DNA of 64,000 nucleotides from Buchnera aphidicola (Hyalopterus amygdali) (GTDB taxonomy: Bacteria; Pseudomonadota; Gammaproteobacteria; Enterobacterales; Enterobacteriaceae): contig NZ_OZ060383.1 in NCBI RefSeq assembly GCF_964059015.1, positions 248,001-312,000 of the forward strand, in the 5' to 3' direction. Position numbers and translations under genes: made by a program. The first letter of the stretch is position 1; each line of letters starts with the position of its first letter. Below, piece by piece: positions 41,494 through 52,173 of the stretch. Under the pieces are notes generated by a model. That model was not told where the DNA came from, did no database searches, and saw nothing but the letters and a program-made list of their open reading frames with translations.

Positions 41494-43434
41494 ATGTTTC
41501 AAAACAATCCATTGCTTGCACAGTTAAAAAGAAACCTACATGCTAAAATACCCCGGGTTGAAGGAATAGTAAAAAGTACTGAAAGAGGATTCGGATTTTT
41601 AGAAGTTGATGCTCAGAAAAGTTATTTTATACCTCCTAAAAACATGAAAAATGTCATGCATGGAGATAAAATTTCCGCTATATTAAAAATTGAAAAAGAT
41701 CGTGAAATAGTAGAACCTGAAAAATTAATTGAATCTTTTTTAAATCGATTTGTTGGAAAAATTGAAAAAAAAGATAATAAACTGTTTATTTTACCTGATT
41801 ATCCTTTTTTAAAAGATTTTATAATTTGTAGACTTCATAAAAATTGCATTGATGTTTTTGAGACAGGAGACTGGGCTGTAGCTAAATTAATTCAACACAA
41901 ACTTAATGGACATCACATTTTTTGTGCCGAATTAGTCGAAGAAATAGTTAAGTCAAGTAGTCCATTTATACCGTGGTGGGTTACTCTATCACGTCATAAT
42001 ATTGAAAAAAAAGCTCCTAAAATAGAAAAAGATGATGTTCTTCTTAAAGAGAATTTTAATAGAAAAGATTTAACATATTTGGATTTTATTACAATAGATA
42101 ATATCAACACAAAAGATATTGACGATGCTCTTTTTATCGAAGAAAATAATCATGGTAATCTTTGCTTAACTGTAGCTATTGCAGATCCAACTGCGTATAT
42201 AGAAAAAGGCAGCAAATTAGATGTAATTGCTTTAAAAAGAGGATTTACAAATTATTTTCCCGGTTTTAATATCCCCATGTTACCTCGACGTTTATCTGAA
42301 GATATTTGTTCTTTAAATCCAAATGAACGAAGACCAGTTTTAGCCTGTTGTATTACTGTTTTAAATGATGGTAATATTTCTAATACAGTAAATTTTTTTT
42401 TAGCATGGATTAAATCAAAAGCAAAATTATCTTATGACAACGTATCAGATTGGATTGAAAAAATAGGCGATTGGACACCAACAAAAAAAACTATTGAAAA
42501 TCAAATATTACTTTTACATCGCCTATGTTTATTGCGTATGAAATGGAGAAAGTTAAATGCTGTACTATTTCAAGACAGCACCGAATATAGATTTCAATTC
42601 TCTGAAGCTGGAATAGTAGAAGATATTGTTATAGAGAAAAGACGTATTGCGCATAAAATTATTGAAGAATCAATGATAATAGCTAACATATCTGCTGCTA
42701 AATTTTTATCCAAAAACCTAGGTTATGGGATATATAATATACATGCTGGTTTTGATGCTGTTAATGCTGAAAATGTTGTTACGTTTTTAAAAAATTATAA
42801 CTTAAAATTTACGGCAAAAGAAATTACTACATTGAAAGGTTTTTGCAATCTTCGACGTGTTTTAAATGTTTTATCTAATAATTATATTAATAGTCGAATT
42901 CGACGTTATCAGTCTTTTGGAGATTTTAGTATTACGCCTAGCCCTCATTTTGCATTAGGTTTTTTAGAATATGCCACTTGGACTTCTCCAATTCGCAAAT
43001 ATAGTGATATGATTAATCATCGTTTATTGAAATCTATTATCAATAAAGATCAGAATATTGTAAAACCTACTGAAAATATAAAATTAAAAATTAGTGAAAA
43101 AAAACGTCGTAATAGAATTGCAGAAAGAGATATTTCAGATTGGTTATATGTTTTGTTTCTACAAAAAAAAGAATTTAAAAATAAAAAATTTAATGCTGAA
43201 ATTATAGATATTTCTAGAAGTGGAATAAGAGCTAAATTAATAAAAAATGGAGCAAATGTATTCATCCCAGCTCTCTTTTTACATCCTTGTAGAGAAGATA
43301 TGATTTTTAATCAAGAAGAGGGAATAGTTTTTATTAAAGGTGCTATATGTTATAAATTATCTGATTTAATAACAGTTATTATATCAGAAGTTCGATTACA
43401 TACGCGCAGTATTATTGCACGAATTGATAGATAA
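41494..43434 (+). CDS. rnb: Exoribonuclease II
   Basis: 3'-5' RNA exonuclease. 646 aa (E. coli 644). N-terminal cold-shock domains, RNB domain with the catalytic acid cluster in NTKDIDDALFIE (about 204-215), and a C-terminal S1 domain (FNAEIIDISRSGIRAKL onward). In a small RNase set it may carry much of mRNA turnover. Confidence 0.97.
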   Translation: MFQNNPLLAQLKRNLHAKIPRVEGIVKSTERGFGFLEVDAQKSYFIPPKNMKNVMHGDKISAILKIEKDREIVEPEKLIESFLNRFVGKIEKKDNKLFILPDYPFLKDFIICRLHKNCIDVFETGDWAVAKLIQHKLNGHHIFCAELVEEIVKSSSPFIPWWVTLSRHNIEKKAPKIEKDDVLLKENFNRKDLTYLDFITIDNINTKDIDDALFIEENNHGNLCLTVAIADPTAYIEKGSKLDVIALKRGFTNYFPGFNIPMLPRRLSEDICSLNPNERRPVLACCITVLNDGNISNTVNFFLAWIKSKAKLSYDNVSDWIEKIGDWTPTKKTIENQILLLHRLCLLRMKWRKLNAVLFQDSTEYRFQFSEAGIVEDIVIEKRRIAHKIIEESMIIANISAAKFLSKNLGYGIYNIHAGFDAVNAENVVTFLKNYNLKFTAKEITTLKGFCNLRRVLNVLSNNYINSRIRRYQSFGDFSITPSPHFALGFLEYATWTSPIRKYSDMINHRLLKSIINKDQNIVKPTENIKLKISEKKRRNRIAERDISDWLYVLFLQKKEFKNKKFNAEIIDISRSGIRAKLIKNGANVFIPALFLHPCREDMIFNQEEGIVFIKGAICYKLSDLITVIISEVRLHTRSIIARIDR

Positions 43435-43515
43435 ATATAAATATTAAAAATATTTCAATTATCTTATCAAAAAATTTTTAGATAATATTTTTTCAATATT
43501 TTAGTATATTAAAAA

Positions 43516-43539
43516 ATAACTATAATTTTATATAGTTAT
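43516..43539 (+). terminator. AT-rich hairpin after rnb
   Basis: Perfect 9-bp stem ATAACTATA / TATAGTTAT with a 6-nt loop, 82 nt past the rnb stop and 32 nt before ychE. Stem is almost all A/T and only four T's follow, so terminator function is uncertain. Confidence 0.3.
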
Positions 43540-43570
43540 AAAAATTTTAATACAAATATAAGAGTATAAT

Positions 43571-44206
43571 ATGCATATTTCAATATTTGATTTTTCTATA
43601 TATATAAAATTTTTTGTAAGTTTGTGTGCTTTAGTTAATCCAATTGGAATGATTCCAATATTTACAAGTATGACTAGTCATCAATCTGATATAGATAAGA
43701 AAAAAACTAATTTAGTTGCTAATTTTTCTGCATTTCTTATTTTATTTATATCTTTATTTTTAGGTAATAATATTTTAAATGCTTTTGGAATATCTATTAA
43801 TTCATTTCGTATTGCAGGAGGTATATTAATTATTAGCATTGCATTTTCTATGATCAGCGGAAAATTTACAAGAAACAAAAAAAGAAATATAAGTGAAAAA
43901 GAAAACCAAGAAAACATTAGTGTTGTACCTTTAGCTATGCCTCTAATTGCAGGACCAGGAGCTATTAGCTCAACTATTGTTTGGAGTACTTATTATCCCA
44001 CTTGGATTAATTTATTAGGCTGTAGCATCTCAATTTTTTTCTTTTCTATAGTTTGTTGGCTATGTTTTAGAGCTGCTCCATGTGTAGTTAATATTTTAGG
44101 AAAAACAGGCATTAATATTATTACACGTATTATGGGTTTATTGTTGATGTCTTTAGGAATAGAATTTCTTAGTATTGGTATAAAATCTATTTTTTTACAC
44201 TTGTAA
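43571..44206 (+). CDS. ychE: MarC/YchE family inner-membrane protein
   Basis: Six-helix membrane protein of the UPF0056 (MarC) family, function unknown. 211 aa (E. coli YchE 215). Family motifs ALVNPIGMIPIF near the N-terminus and PLAMPLIAGPGAISSTIV in the middle are clear. Possibly a transporter; no evidence for a substrate. Confidence 0.88.
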   Translation: MHISIFDFSIYIKFFVSLCALVNPIGMIPIFTSMTSHQSDIDKKKTNLVANFSAFLILFISLFLGNNILNAFGISINSFRIAGGILIISIAFSMISGKFTRNKKRNISEKENQENISVVPLAMPLIAGPGAISSTIVWSTYYPTWINLLGCSISIFFFSIVCWLCFRAAPCVVNILGKTGINIITRIMGLLLMSLGIEFLSIGIKSIFLHL

Positions 44207-44262
44207 ATTAATAGTTGTATTTAATGCTAATTATTTTTCTTGTTTACATGTGAAATTAAAAG

Positions 44263-44940
44263 ATGGATAATTTATTCAATAATAAAATTATTTTTTTTCG
44301 AAATTTAGGTTTAAAAAATTGGATAGAAACTTTTAATAAAATGCATTTTTTTACTAAAATACGAGATAATAAAACATTTGATGAAATTTGGTTTTTAGAA
44401 CACTATCCGATTTTTACTCAAGGTTTATTAAACAAAAAGTATACAAACAAATCGAATCAAAATTTATTATATAAAATACCAATAATAGATGCAGATAGAG
44501 GTGGTCAAATCACATATCATGGTCCCGGACAACAAATATTATATTTTTTAATTGATTTAACCCGTCGAAAAATTAATATTCGTACTTTTATAGATATAAT
44601 GCATAATTCAGTAATATCTACTTTAAGGTTTTTTTCTATTGAATCATATATAAAAAAAAATTTTCCTGGAGTTTATGTAAATGAAAAAAAGATATGTTCT
44701 TTAGGATTAAGAATAAAAAAGGGATTTACATTACATGGTTTATCATTAAATGTTGATATGGATTTAACTCCCTTTAATTATATCAATCCTTGTGGAGACG
44801 CTAATATAAAAATGACACAAGTCAAAGAATTTAATTCTTTTTTGACATTACAAGACATTCGTTACACTTTGATTAAAACATTATCTCATTTGTTGAATGT
44901 TAGAATGATTGAAAAAAAGTCTATATCAAATATTTTTTAG
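44263..44940 (+). CDS. lipB: Octanoyl-[ACP]:protein N-octanoyltransferase
   Basis: Moves octanoate from ACP to lipoyl domains of the 2-oxoacid dehydrogenases. 225 aa (E. coli 213). RGGQITYHGPGQQILYFLIDL, catalytic Lys in EKKICSLGLRI and Cys in INPCG. Followed by lipA, the next enzyme, 49 bp away. Confidence 0.96.
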   Translation: MDNLFNNKIIFFRNLGLKNWIETFNKMHFFTKIRDNKTFDEIWFLEHYPIFTQGLLNKKYTNKSNQNLLYKIPIIDADRGGQITYHGPGQQILYFLIDLTRRKINIRTFIDIMHNSVISTLRFFSIESYIKKNFPGVYVNEKKICSLGLRIKKGFTLHGLSLNVDMDLTPFNYINPCGDANIKMTQVKEFNSFLTLQDIRYTLIKTLSHLLNVRMIEKKSISNIF

Positions 44941-44989
44941 ATTAATAGTATGGTACTCATAAAAATTTTAAATTGAAATAGTGTATTTT

Positions 44990-45958
44990 ATGAATAAAAA
45001 AAAAGATTCGTTCTTAAAAATTATGAAAAATAATGTAATTTTAAAAAAATTAAATGTTATTCCTATTAAAAAATTTTCTAAAAAAAAAATAATACTTAAT
45101 AAACCTAATTGGATAAAAGTTAAATTACCTACTAATACATCGCGTATCCACGAAATAAAAAATGCTTTACGAAAAAATAATTTGTACTCTGTTTGTGAAG
45201 AAGCATGTTGTCCTAATTTACAAGAATGCTTTAATAATGGTACTGCAACATTTATGATTCTTGGATCAAAATGTACTCGTAACTGCCCATTTTGTGCTGT
45301 TAAGCATGGAAAACCAAATCCTATAGATATAGAAGAACCAAAAAAATTAGCACAAACTGTATTGGATATGAACATTGACTATGTTGTTATTACATCAGTT
45401 GTACGAGATGATTTATATGATGGAGGTGCACATCATTTTGTGAAATGTATTCAATCAATTAGAAATAAAAAAAACAAAATAAAAATTGAAATATTAGTTC
45501 CTGATTTTAGAGGTAGGGTAGAATTAGTTTTAAAGATTTTTAGTTCTGGATTGCCTGATGTCTTTAATCATAATTTAGAAAATGTTCCTCGTCTTTATAA
45601 AGAAATACGGCCTGGAGCTAATTATAAAAAATCTTTATTTTTATTAGAAGCATTTAAAAGAAAATATAATGACATTCCTACAAAATCAGGTTTAATGTTA
45701 GGATTAGGTGAAAAATATTTAGAAATAGTTCAAGTTATGAAGGATCTTTATTCTAGTGGTGTTACATTATTAACAATAGGACAATATCTTCAACCTAGTC
45801 TTAATCATTTGCCAGTAAAGCGTTATATACCACTTTCAGAGTTTGAAAATATAAAAAAAGAAGCATTATCTATTGGTTTTACTAATGCATTTTGTGGCCC
45901 TTTTGTACGCTCATCATATCATGCTAGTTTTCAAACAAATTTATCTATTAAAAAATAA
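44990..45958 (+). CDS. lipA: Lipoyl synthase
   Basis: Radical SAM enzyme inserting two sulfurs into octanoyl groups. 322 aa from ATG 44990; a GTG three codons upstream is also possible. Auxiliary cluster [12 protein letters not shown], radical [11 protein letters not shown], and the C-terminal FVRSSYHA serine ligand. E. coli length is 321. Confidence 0.97.
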   Translation: MNKKKDSFLKIMKNNVILKKLNVIPIKKFSKKKIILNKPNWIKVKLPTNTSRIHEIKNALRKNNLYSVCEEACCPNLQECFNNGTATFMILGSKCTRNCPFCAVKHGKPNPIDIEEPKKLAQTVLDMNIDYVVITSVVRDDLYDGGAHHFVKCIQSIRNKKNKIKIEILVPDFRGRVELVLKIFSSGLPDVFNHNLENVPRLYKEIRPGANYKKSLFLLEAFKRKYNDIPTKSGLMLGLGEKYLEIVQVMKDLYSSGVTLLTIGQYLQPSLNHLPVKRYIPLSEFENIKKEALSIGFTNAFCGPFVRSSYHASFQTNLSIKK

Positions 45959-46077
45959 TAAATATATTAAAACTTAAGTATTTTAAAAACTAATATTTTT
46001 ATTATCAGGTAATTAGCATGTTTATATTTTAAAAAAATACACATTTTTTCAAGATATTTTTTAATAGAGGTTAAATA

Positions 46078-46788
46078 GTGTTAAATCCTAATATTTTCAG
46101 TATTCCCAAAATTATCATTGCTTTAGATTTTTGTAATAAAAAATCTGCTATGAAATTAGTAGATCTTCTTGATCCATCAATTTTTTATTTAAAAGTTGGT
46201 AAAGAAATGTTTACAATTCTAGGTTATAAATTTATCAAGGAATTACATAAATTGGGATTTAATATATTTCTTGACTTAAAATTTCATGATATTCCCAATA
46301 CTGTATTTAATGCTACAAAAGCAGCTGCTGATTTAGGAATATGGATGCTAAGTATTCATGCATGTGGAGGGAAAAATATGCTTATTTCAGCAAAAAAAGC
46401 CGTAAAATATTTTAAAAATGCTCCTTTATTAATTGCTATTACTACCTTGACTAGCCTTAAAGAAAAAGATTTAAGAGAAATTGGTATTAAACTATCATTA
46501 AGCGATTATATTTTAGTATTATCACAATTATCTAAGGAATGTGGACTAGATGGAATTGTATGTCCTGGACAAGAAGCAAAAAGAATGAAATTATTATATG
46601 GAAAAAAATTTAAAATTGTTACTCCAGGCATTAGATGTTCTACTGATTCTTTATTTGATCAAAAAAACATTATCAGTCCTAAAAAAGCAAAAGAATACCA
46701 AATAGATTATATTGTTATAGGTCGTTCCATTACTACTTCAACAAATCCAATTAAAAAATTAAATTCTATCATAAAATCTATGCAATAA
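46078..46788 (+). CDS. pyrF: Orotidine 5'-phosphate decarboxylase
   Basis: Final step of UMP synthesis. 236 aa (E. coli 245). GTG start with AGAGG 8 nt upstream. Active-site FLDLKFHDIPNT (Lys and Asp), LKVGKEMF and the C-terminal VIGRSIT phosphate loop. Confidence 0.96.
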   Translation: MLNPNIFSIPKIIIALDFCNKKSAMKLVDLLDPSIFYLKVGKEMFTILGYKFIKELHKLGFNIFLDLKFHDIPNTVFNATKAAADLGIWMLSIHACGGKNMLISAKKAVKYFKNAPLLIAITTLTSLKEKDLREIGIKLSLSDYILVLSQLSKECGLDGIVCPGQEAKRMKLLYGKKFKIVTPGIRCSTDSLFDQKNIISPKKAKEYQIDYIVIGRSITTSTNPIKKLNSIIKSMQ

Positions 46789-46886
46789 TAATTTTAAACG
46801 AATGTATAATATAAAATATTCATATATCTTTTTATTATTGGCGAATATTTTTTTTAGGTAATTAAAATAATACAATTGGAGAATTT

Positions 46887-47477
46887 ATGCAATTAATTCA
46901 AATAGAAAAAGCTATTTTACCAACTCCCTGGGGGGACTTTTTAATATTTGGTTTTGAAGAAAAAAAGAATGGGAAAAATCACATTGCTCTTGTATATGGA
47001 AATATAAAGAACAACGATCCTATTCTTTCTAGAATACATTCTGAATGTTTAACAGGAGATGCTTTTTTTAGCTTAAGATGTGATTGTGGAGTTCAATTAG
47101 AAATAGCAATGAGAAAAATTGCTTCTGAAGGTAATGGCATATTAATATATCATCGTCAAGAGGGGAGGAATATTGGCCTTCTTAACAAGATTAAAGCATA
47201 CTCTTTACAAGATCAAGGTTTAGATACTGTAGAGGCTAATCAAAAACTTGGTTTTTCTGCAGATGAACGAGATTTTTCATTATGTGCAGATATTTTTAAT
47301 ATTTTGAATGTAAAAAAAATTCGATTATTAACAAATAATCCATTTAAAGTTGAGATGCTAATGGCATCTGGGATAGAAGTTGTAGAAAGAATACCTATTA
47401 TTGTAGAAAAAAATGATAAAAATGCATTTTATTTGAAAACTAAAGCTGAAAAAATGGGACATTTATTATTTAAGTAA
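46887..47477 (+). CDS. ribA: GTP cyclohydrolase II
   Basis: First step of riboflavin synthesis from GTP. 196 aa, the E. coli length. Zn cysteines in [16 protein letters not shown], catalytic region [11 protein letters not shown]. Shine-Dalgarno GGAG lies 6 nt before the ATG. Followed by a terminator. Confidence 0.97.
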   Translation: MQLIQIEKAILPTPWGDFLIFGFEEKKNGKNHIALVYGNIKNNDPILSRIHSECLTGDAFFSLRCDCGVQLEIAMRKIASEGNGILIYHRQEGRNIGLLNKIKAYSLQDQGLDTVEANQKLGFSADERDFSLCADIFNILNVKKIRLLTNNPFKVEMLMASGIEVVERIPIIVEKNDKNAFYLKTKAEKMGHLLFK

Positions 47478-47591
47478 GAAGTTTTCTAAAAATATATATG
47501 TATTTTAATCTTTAAAAATCAAAAATGTTTTATGCAAATATAATTTTTACATGTATATTTTTATAAAATTTTAATTTTATTAAAAATATTA

Positions 47592-47613
47592 GGGGTTTTT
47601 TAAATTAAACCCC
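47592..47613. terminator. Bidirectional terminator between ribA and cls
   Basis: Stem GGGGTTT / AAACCCC with an 8-nt loop, between convergent ribA and cls. T-rich on both sides: ATAAAAAAATTTTTTAT follows on the plus strand, and TAATATTTTTAAT follows on the minus strand. Confidence 0.75.
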
Positions 47614-47673
47614 ATAAAAAAATTTTTTATACTCTATCCTCATCATTTGATAATATTTTTAGATAATGCATAA

Positions 47674-49134
47674 TTATAGTAATGGACTTAGAAAATAAAA
47701 AATTTTTTCCACAACTCTTGTCCAAGATGCTCTCATAGACCAAATATTTTTATCTAATAATTGAGAATCAGAAATATATTCTTTTTGTATAGAAGATAGA
47801 TTATGACCAAATTGAGTATCATCAATCACTAAAGTAATTTCGAAATTTAACCATAAACTTCTCATATCTAAATTTACAGTACCTATTAAACTTAGTTGTC
47901 TATCAATTAATATACTTTTACTATGTAACAGTCCTTTTTTAAATTGATAAATTTTAACTCCTGCTTCTAACAATTCACTAAAAAAAACTCTACTTGCCCA
48001 TTTTACTAAAATAGAATCATGATATAAGGGTATGATAATGCTTACTTTTACACCTCTTTGTGCAGCGGTACAAATAGCATGTAACAAATCATCGCTAGGT
48101 ACTAAATACGGCGTAGTAATAATTAATTCATATCTAGCTGAGTAAATAGCAGTTAGTAATGCTTGATGTATAACGTTTTTAGGAAAACCTGGTCCTGATG
48201 CAATTACTTGAATACTAGAATTTTGGTTACATTTTTTTTTTAGCATTTCTTTATTTGGTAATTTCGGTAAAATTTTTAAACCTGTTTCAATTTCCCAATC
48301 GCATGAGTAAATAATACCTATCATAGTAGCTATAGGACCCTCTATTCTTGTCATTAAATCAATCCATTGACCCACTCCTGAAGATTTTTTAAACAAATAT
48401 GGATCTACAAGATTCATGCTACCAGAATAAGAAATAAAATTATCAATCAATATAATTTTTCTATGTTGTCTCACATCTAAACGTCTTAAAAAAATTCTGA
48501 TAAAACTCACCTTTAATGCTTCGACAATTTTTATACCCGATCTTTTCATAATTGAAAACCATGGACTTCTAAAAAAATCTACACTTCCCGCAGAATCTAA
48601 CATTAGTCTACAATTAACTCCACGTTTAGCAGAATGCATTAAAGCAATAGCGACATCATCAGCAATACCACCTGGTTTCCAAATATAAAAAACCATTTCA
48701 ATGTTTTTACGTGCTGAATAAATATCGCGTATTAAAATTTCCATGGTTTTTTTTGTATTAGTTAAAAGACTAATTTCATTATTTTTAATTCCAGAAATTC
48801 CCTGTCGATGTTTACATAATTGAAATAAAGACCTAGCTACCTCACTATTTTTTATTTGAAAGATATATTTACAAGATTTAAGATCATTAATATAAGTATT
48901 AGATATTGACCAAATTTTGTTTGCAATTTTTTTTTGTCTTTTCCCTAAGTATAATTCTCCAAAAAAAAACCAGATAGTAATGCCTATAAATGGAAAAATA
49001 TAAATTGTTAACAGCCAAGACATAGAGGAAGGTATACTACGACGTTTAATTAAAATACGATAGGTAATATTAGCAACTAATAACCAGTATATAAAAAAAA
49101 CTAGCCATTTTATTAAATCATAGAAAATATCCAT
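47674..49134 (-). CDS. cls: Cardiolipin synthase A
   Basis: Makes cardiolipin from two phosphatidylglycerols at the inner membrane. 486 aa, the E. coli ClsA length. Two N-terminal membrane helices (about 5-25 and 35-60), then two PLD motifs: HRKIILID (about 225) and HSKSILID (about 404). Confidence 0.96.
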   Translation of the reverse strand: MDIFYDLIKWLVFFIYWLLVANITYRILIKRRSIPSSMSWLLTIYIFPFIGITIWFFFGELYLGKRQKKIANKIWSISNTYINDLKSCKYIFQIKNSEVARSLFQLCKHRQGISGIKNNEISLLTNTKKTMEILIRDIYSARKNIEMVFYIWKPGGIADDVAIALMHSAKRGVNCRLMLDSAGSVDFFRSPWFSIMKRSGIKIVEALKVSFIRIFLRRLDVRQHRKIILIDNFISYSGSMNLVDPYLFKKSSGVGQWIDLMTRIEGPIATMIGIIYSCDWEIETGLKILPKLPNKEMLKKKCNQNSSIQVIASGPGFPKNVIHQALLTAIYSARYELIITTPYLVPSDDLLHAICTAAQRGVKVSIIIPLYHDSILVKWASRVFFSELLEAGVKIYQFKKGLLHSKSILIDRQLSLIGTVNLDMRSLWLNFEITLVIDDTQFGHNLSSIQKEYISDSQLLDKNIWSMRASWTRVVEKIFYFLSPLL

Positions 49135-49484
49135 TCATTTGAAGGTCCTATTCATACTTTTTTTATAAAAGTTTTTTTATATTTAATTGAATATTTTTAT
49201 AATTTTTTAAAAAAAATAATTTGTATAAAATGTCAAACAATGAAGTATTTAATTAAAAACTAATGTTTTGTAAAAAATTAAAAAAATAAAATTAATTAAT
49301 TTAAAAAAAATATATAGTATAATTATTTTTTCAACACTTTAAATAAAGAAAAAATAATTTATTGAATACATTTTTACGTTATTTTGTTTTTAAAGTGCTG
49401 ATATTTTTTATTTAAAATTTTTATTAAACTATATTTAAATTTTATTTTTTTAGTACAATCAAAAAATACTTGTAGTTTTTTATT
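49135..49484. other. cls-yciA gap, no recognisable gene
   Basis: 350 bp, AT-rich. E. coli has kch, yciI and tonB between cls and yciA; no trace of them is readable here. The only structure I see is an inverted repeat CACTTTAAA (49335-49343) / TTTAAAGTG (49389-49397). The cls promoter should be at the left part. Confidence 0.5.
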
Positions 49485-49901
49485 TTAAATAAGACTCATA
49501 GGTAATAATTCACGAGGTTTTCCTTTTTTATCAATTGCTACATAAATAAAAACAGCCTCTGTAGCACAATAATATTGACCTAACGGTTTAGAATAAATTT
49601 TTTTAATCCAGACCTCAACATTAATAGTAATAGAACTTTTTCCAATTTTAATACAGTTTGCATAGCAACTTACAATATCACCGACTGATACAGGTTTGAG
49701 AAAGGTAATTCCATCTACGCGTACTGTTACTACCCCCCCACCTGATATTTCTTTAGCTAATATAGCTCCGCCCATGTCCATTTGAGACATGATCCACCCA
49801 CCAAATATATCACCGTTAGCATTTGTATCTGAAGGCATTGAAAGAGTTTTTAATACTATCTTTCCTTTTGGGAATTTATTTGTTTTTTGCATTATTAACA
49901 T
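49485..49901 (-). CDS. yciA: Acyl-CoA thioesterase YciA
   Basis: Hot-dog thioesterase hydrolysing short to long acyl-CoAs. 138 aa from the ATG at 49899-49901, preceded by AGAG 5 nt upstream; E. coli 132. The conserved core PSDTNANGDIFGGWIMSQMD carries the catalytic Asn/Asp, followed by ILAKEISGGGVVTVRVDGITFL. First of three yci genes in E. coli order. Confidence 0.94.
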   Translation of the reverse strand: MLIMQKTNKFPKGKIVLKTLSMPSDTNANGDIFGGWIMSQMDMGGAILAKEISGGGVVTVRVDGITFLKPVSVGDIVSCYANCIKIGKSSITINVEVWIKKIYSKPLGQYYCATEAVFIYVAIDKKGKPRELLPMSLI

Positions 49902-49933
49902 TTTCACTCTATTATACTGCAATCATTTTTAAT

Positions 49934-50467
49934 TTATTTTTTCTTTAATACTTTAAAATTTATATATAAACTTGTAATTAAAATCGAGAAGAACATTAAA
50001 ATTGAAAGACCAAAAACTTTAAAACTAACCCAAGTTGTTTCTGATAACCATAATGCTATATAAATATTTAAGAGAGAACAAAATAAAAAGAACAATGCCC
50101 AAAAAATATTAATTTTTTTCCAATCTAGTTTAGATAGTTTGATATCTTTTTCTAAAAATCTTTGTAATATCGGTTTTTTTGTACAAAATTGACTAATAAA
50201 CAAAATTAAGGAAAAAAACATATAAACTATTGTTATTTTCCATTTAATAAATTGGCTATTATGAAAAAATATTGTGAGAGAACCAAAAATTGTAATTGTA
50301 ATAAAACTAAATAAATTAATTTTATCTATCTCTTTATATATCATCCAATAAATTATACATGTTAAACCTGATGTAACAATTAAAGCTGCTGATGCTACAA
50401 AAATATCATAAAATTTATAAAATATGAAGAACGTTAATATTGATAATAAATTTAGTAATTTTTTCAT
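49934..50467 (-). CDS. yciB: Inner-membrane septation-type protein YciB (IspZ)
   Basis: Polytopic membrane protein implicated in cell envelope and septum synthesis. 177 aa (E. coli 179). N-terminal KKLLNLLSILTFFIFYKFYDIFVASA and the later LDWKKINIFWALFF and SETTWVSFKVFG are family segments; about five to six membrane helices. Between yciA and yciC. Confidence 0.93.
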   Translation of the reverse strand: MKKLLNLLSILTFFIFYKFYDIFVASAALIVTSGLTCIIYWMIYKEIDKINLFSFITITIFGSLTIFFHNSQFIKWKITIVYMFFSLILFISQFCTKKPILQRFLEKDIKLSKLDWKKINIFWALFFLFCSLLNIYIALWLSETTWVSFKVFGLSILMFFSILITSLYINFKVLKKK

Positions 50468-50486
50468 ATTACAAACCTAAAAACAT

Positions 50487-51239
50487 TTAATTTTTTTCAG
50501 AACGTATACTAAGCATATAAAAACGAAATAAATATATAATTAAAATTGAAAAAAATATGTTCATATTAATATTAAGTATTAAAAAAATAAAATTTTTTCC
50601 TATTAAATAATTATTAGACAATATTGTTGTAAAAATAAATTTAATACATATCCAAAATAAAATACTTGTCCCAATAATATTTAGATTTTTATAGGAAACA
50701 GAAAAACTTAAACGTATAGAATCTATTAAATTATTGTTTTTAAAAGATAAAATAATAGGTGATAATGATAATAAAATTGATAAAAATATACCTGGTAAGA
50801 TAAAGAACATAAAACCTATTTGAATAGCTATTATTGTAATAAAATTTAATATAAATAAACTAGGTAAAAATTTAATTAAATAGTATATAGAAGATACAAA
50901 CGATTCTTTTTTCCCATTAGATAAATATTTAATAAATGTAATTATACTTCCTAATAAAAAAGTTTTATTAATTAAAAATTCAAGCATTTTAAATATAGAA
51001 TATTTTAATAATTCTTTCTTTTCGTATAAATTCATATTATGAATTAAATCAAAAATTGAATGAGAATTTTCAAAATTTTTATTTTCTATTATCGAAATAA
51101 TATGTAGATCGGGTTTAATTAATATATTTATTAAAATACTAATAAATGTAGCTAATATAGAAATAAACACTATAGTTTTTATTTCTTTGGACACAAAATG
51201 ATATGTATCATTACATAATTCACGTATTGTAATAGACAT
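50487..51239 (-). CDS. yciC: YciC family membrane protein (UPF0259)
   Basis: Polytopic inner-membrane protein of unknown role, 250 aa (E. coli 247), with about six hydrophobic segments. Identified by position next to yciB and by length; sequence similarity is modest, with FILPGIFLSILLSLSPIIL the most conserved part. High AT has driven the membrane residues to Ile, Leu and Phe. Confidence 0.85.
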   Translation of the reverse strand: MSITIRELCNDTYHFVSKEIKTIVFISILATFISILINILIKPDLHIISIIENKNFENSHSIFDLIHNMNLYEKKELLKYSIFKMLEFLINKTFLLGSIITFIKYLSNGKKESFVSSIYYLIKFLPSLFILNFITIIAIQIGFMFFILPGIFLSILLSLSPIILSFKNNNLIDSIRLSFSVSYKNLNIIGTSILFWICIKFIFTTILSNNYLIGKNFIFLILNINMNIFFSILIIYLFRFYMLSIRSEKN

Positions 51240-51359
51240 ATGTATATTCCTTATAAATATTGTATAAAATTTAAAGATTATACATATTATTTTAAATAAA
51301 TATTTTTTAAAAAAATATTCATAGAGATAAATTAAATTTAAATATTTTATAAGAAAAAA

Positions 51360-52169
51360 CTAACCAAATTTAGTGGCTTGTTTTAATTGTATAGTTAAAT
51401 TTTTTATTTTATTTATTAGTTTTTCTTGGTTAGTTAAATTTTTTTCAATTATATCTATAATAGATGAACCACATATAACGCCATTAGTACCAGATAAAAG
51501 TGACCTTTTAATTTGTATAGGAGTGTGAATCCCAAATCCTTGTAATAATGGAACAGAATTATATTTCTTAATTTTCTTTATAAATTTTTTTGACAATGAT
51601 ATTGTACTTTTGTCTATACCGGTTACTCCTGATCGAGATAACAAATAAATATATCCCTTTGCATACAAGGATATTTGAGATAAAAAAGTATCATCTGCAT
51701 CTGGTGGACATAAAAAAATAGAATCAATCTGATATTGGTTCGCTATTTCATAAAAATAATTATATTCCTCTATAGGTACATCTGCTATTAATACAGAATC
51801 GATATCACATTTATGACAATTATAATAAAATTTTTTAATTCCCTGATTATATATAAGATTAGCATATATCAATATACCAATAGGTAAATTATAATATTTT
51901 TCACGTATTTTTTTAATGAATTGAAAACATTTTAAGAATGTATTTTTCCTGGATAAAGAACGTAAACTTGCTTTTTGAATTGTAGGACCATCTGCCAATG
52001 GATCTGAAAAAGGTATTCCTAGCTCTAAAGCATCTGCTCCATTTTGAACTAATGTTTCTACAATTTTTAATGATATTTCTAAAGTAGGATCACCTATAAT
52101 AACAAATGGGACAAAACATCCTTCTTTGGATAAAGATAATTTTTGAAATATATTTTTGTAACGATTCAT
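51360..52169 (-). CDS. trpA: Tryptophan synthase alpha chain
   Basis: Cleaves indole-3-glycerol phosphate and channels indole to TrpB. 269 aa (E. coli 268). Catalytic Glu in [19 protein letters not shown] and Asp in [22 protein letters not shown] and GFGIHTP complete the phosphate site. Last gene of trpDCBA, 4 bp after trpB. Confidence 0.97.
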   Translation of the reverse strand: MNRYKNIFQKLSLSKEGCFVPFVIIGDPTLEISLKIVETLVQNGADALELGIPFSDPLADGPTIQKASLRSLSRKNTFLKCFQFIKKIREKYYNLPIGILIYANLIYNQGIKKFYYNCHKCDIDSVLIADVPIEEYNYFYEIANQYQIDSIFLCPPDADDTFLSQISLYAKGYIYLLSRSGVTGIDKSTISLSKKFIKKIKKYNSVPLLQGFGIHTPIQIKRSLLSGTNGVICGSSIIDIIEKNLTNQEKLINKIKNLTIQLKQATKFG

Positions 52170-52173
52170 TTTT

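Noticed and set aside
44968-45375. 135-codon open frame on the minus strand
   Set aside because: Antisense to the lipA cysteine motifs; composition follows the complement of lipA.
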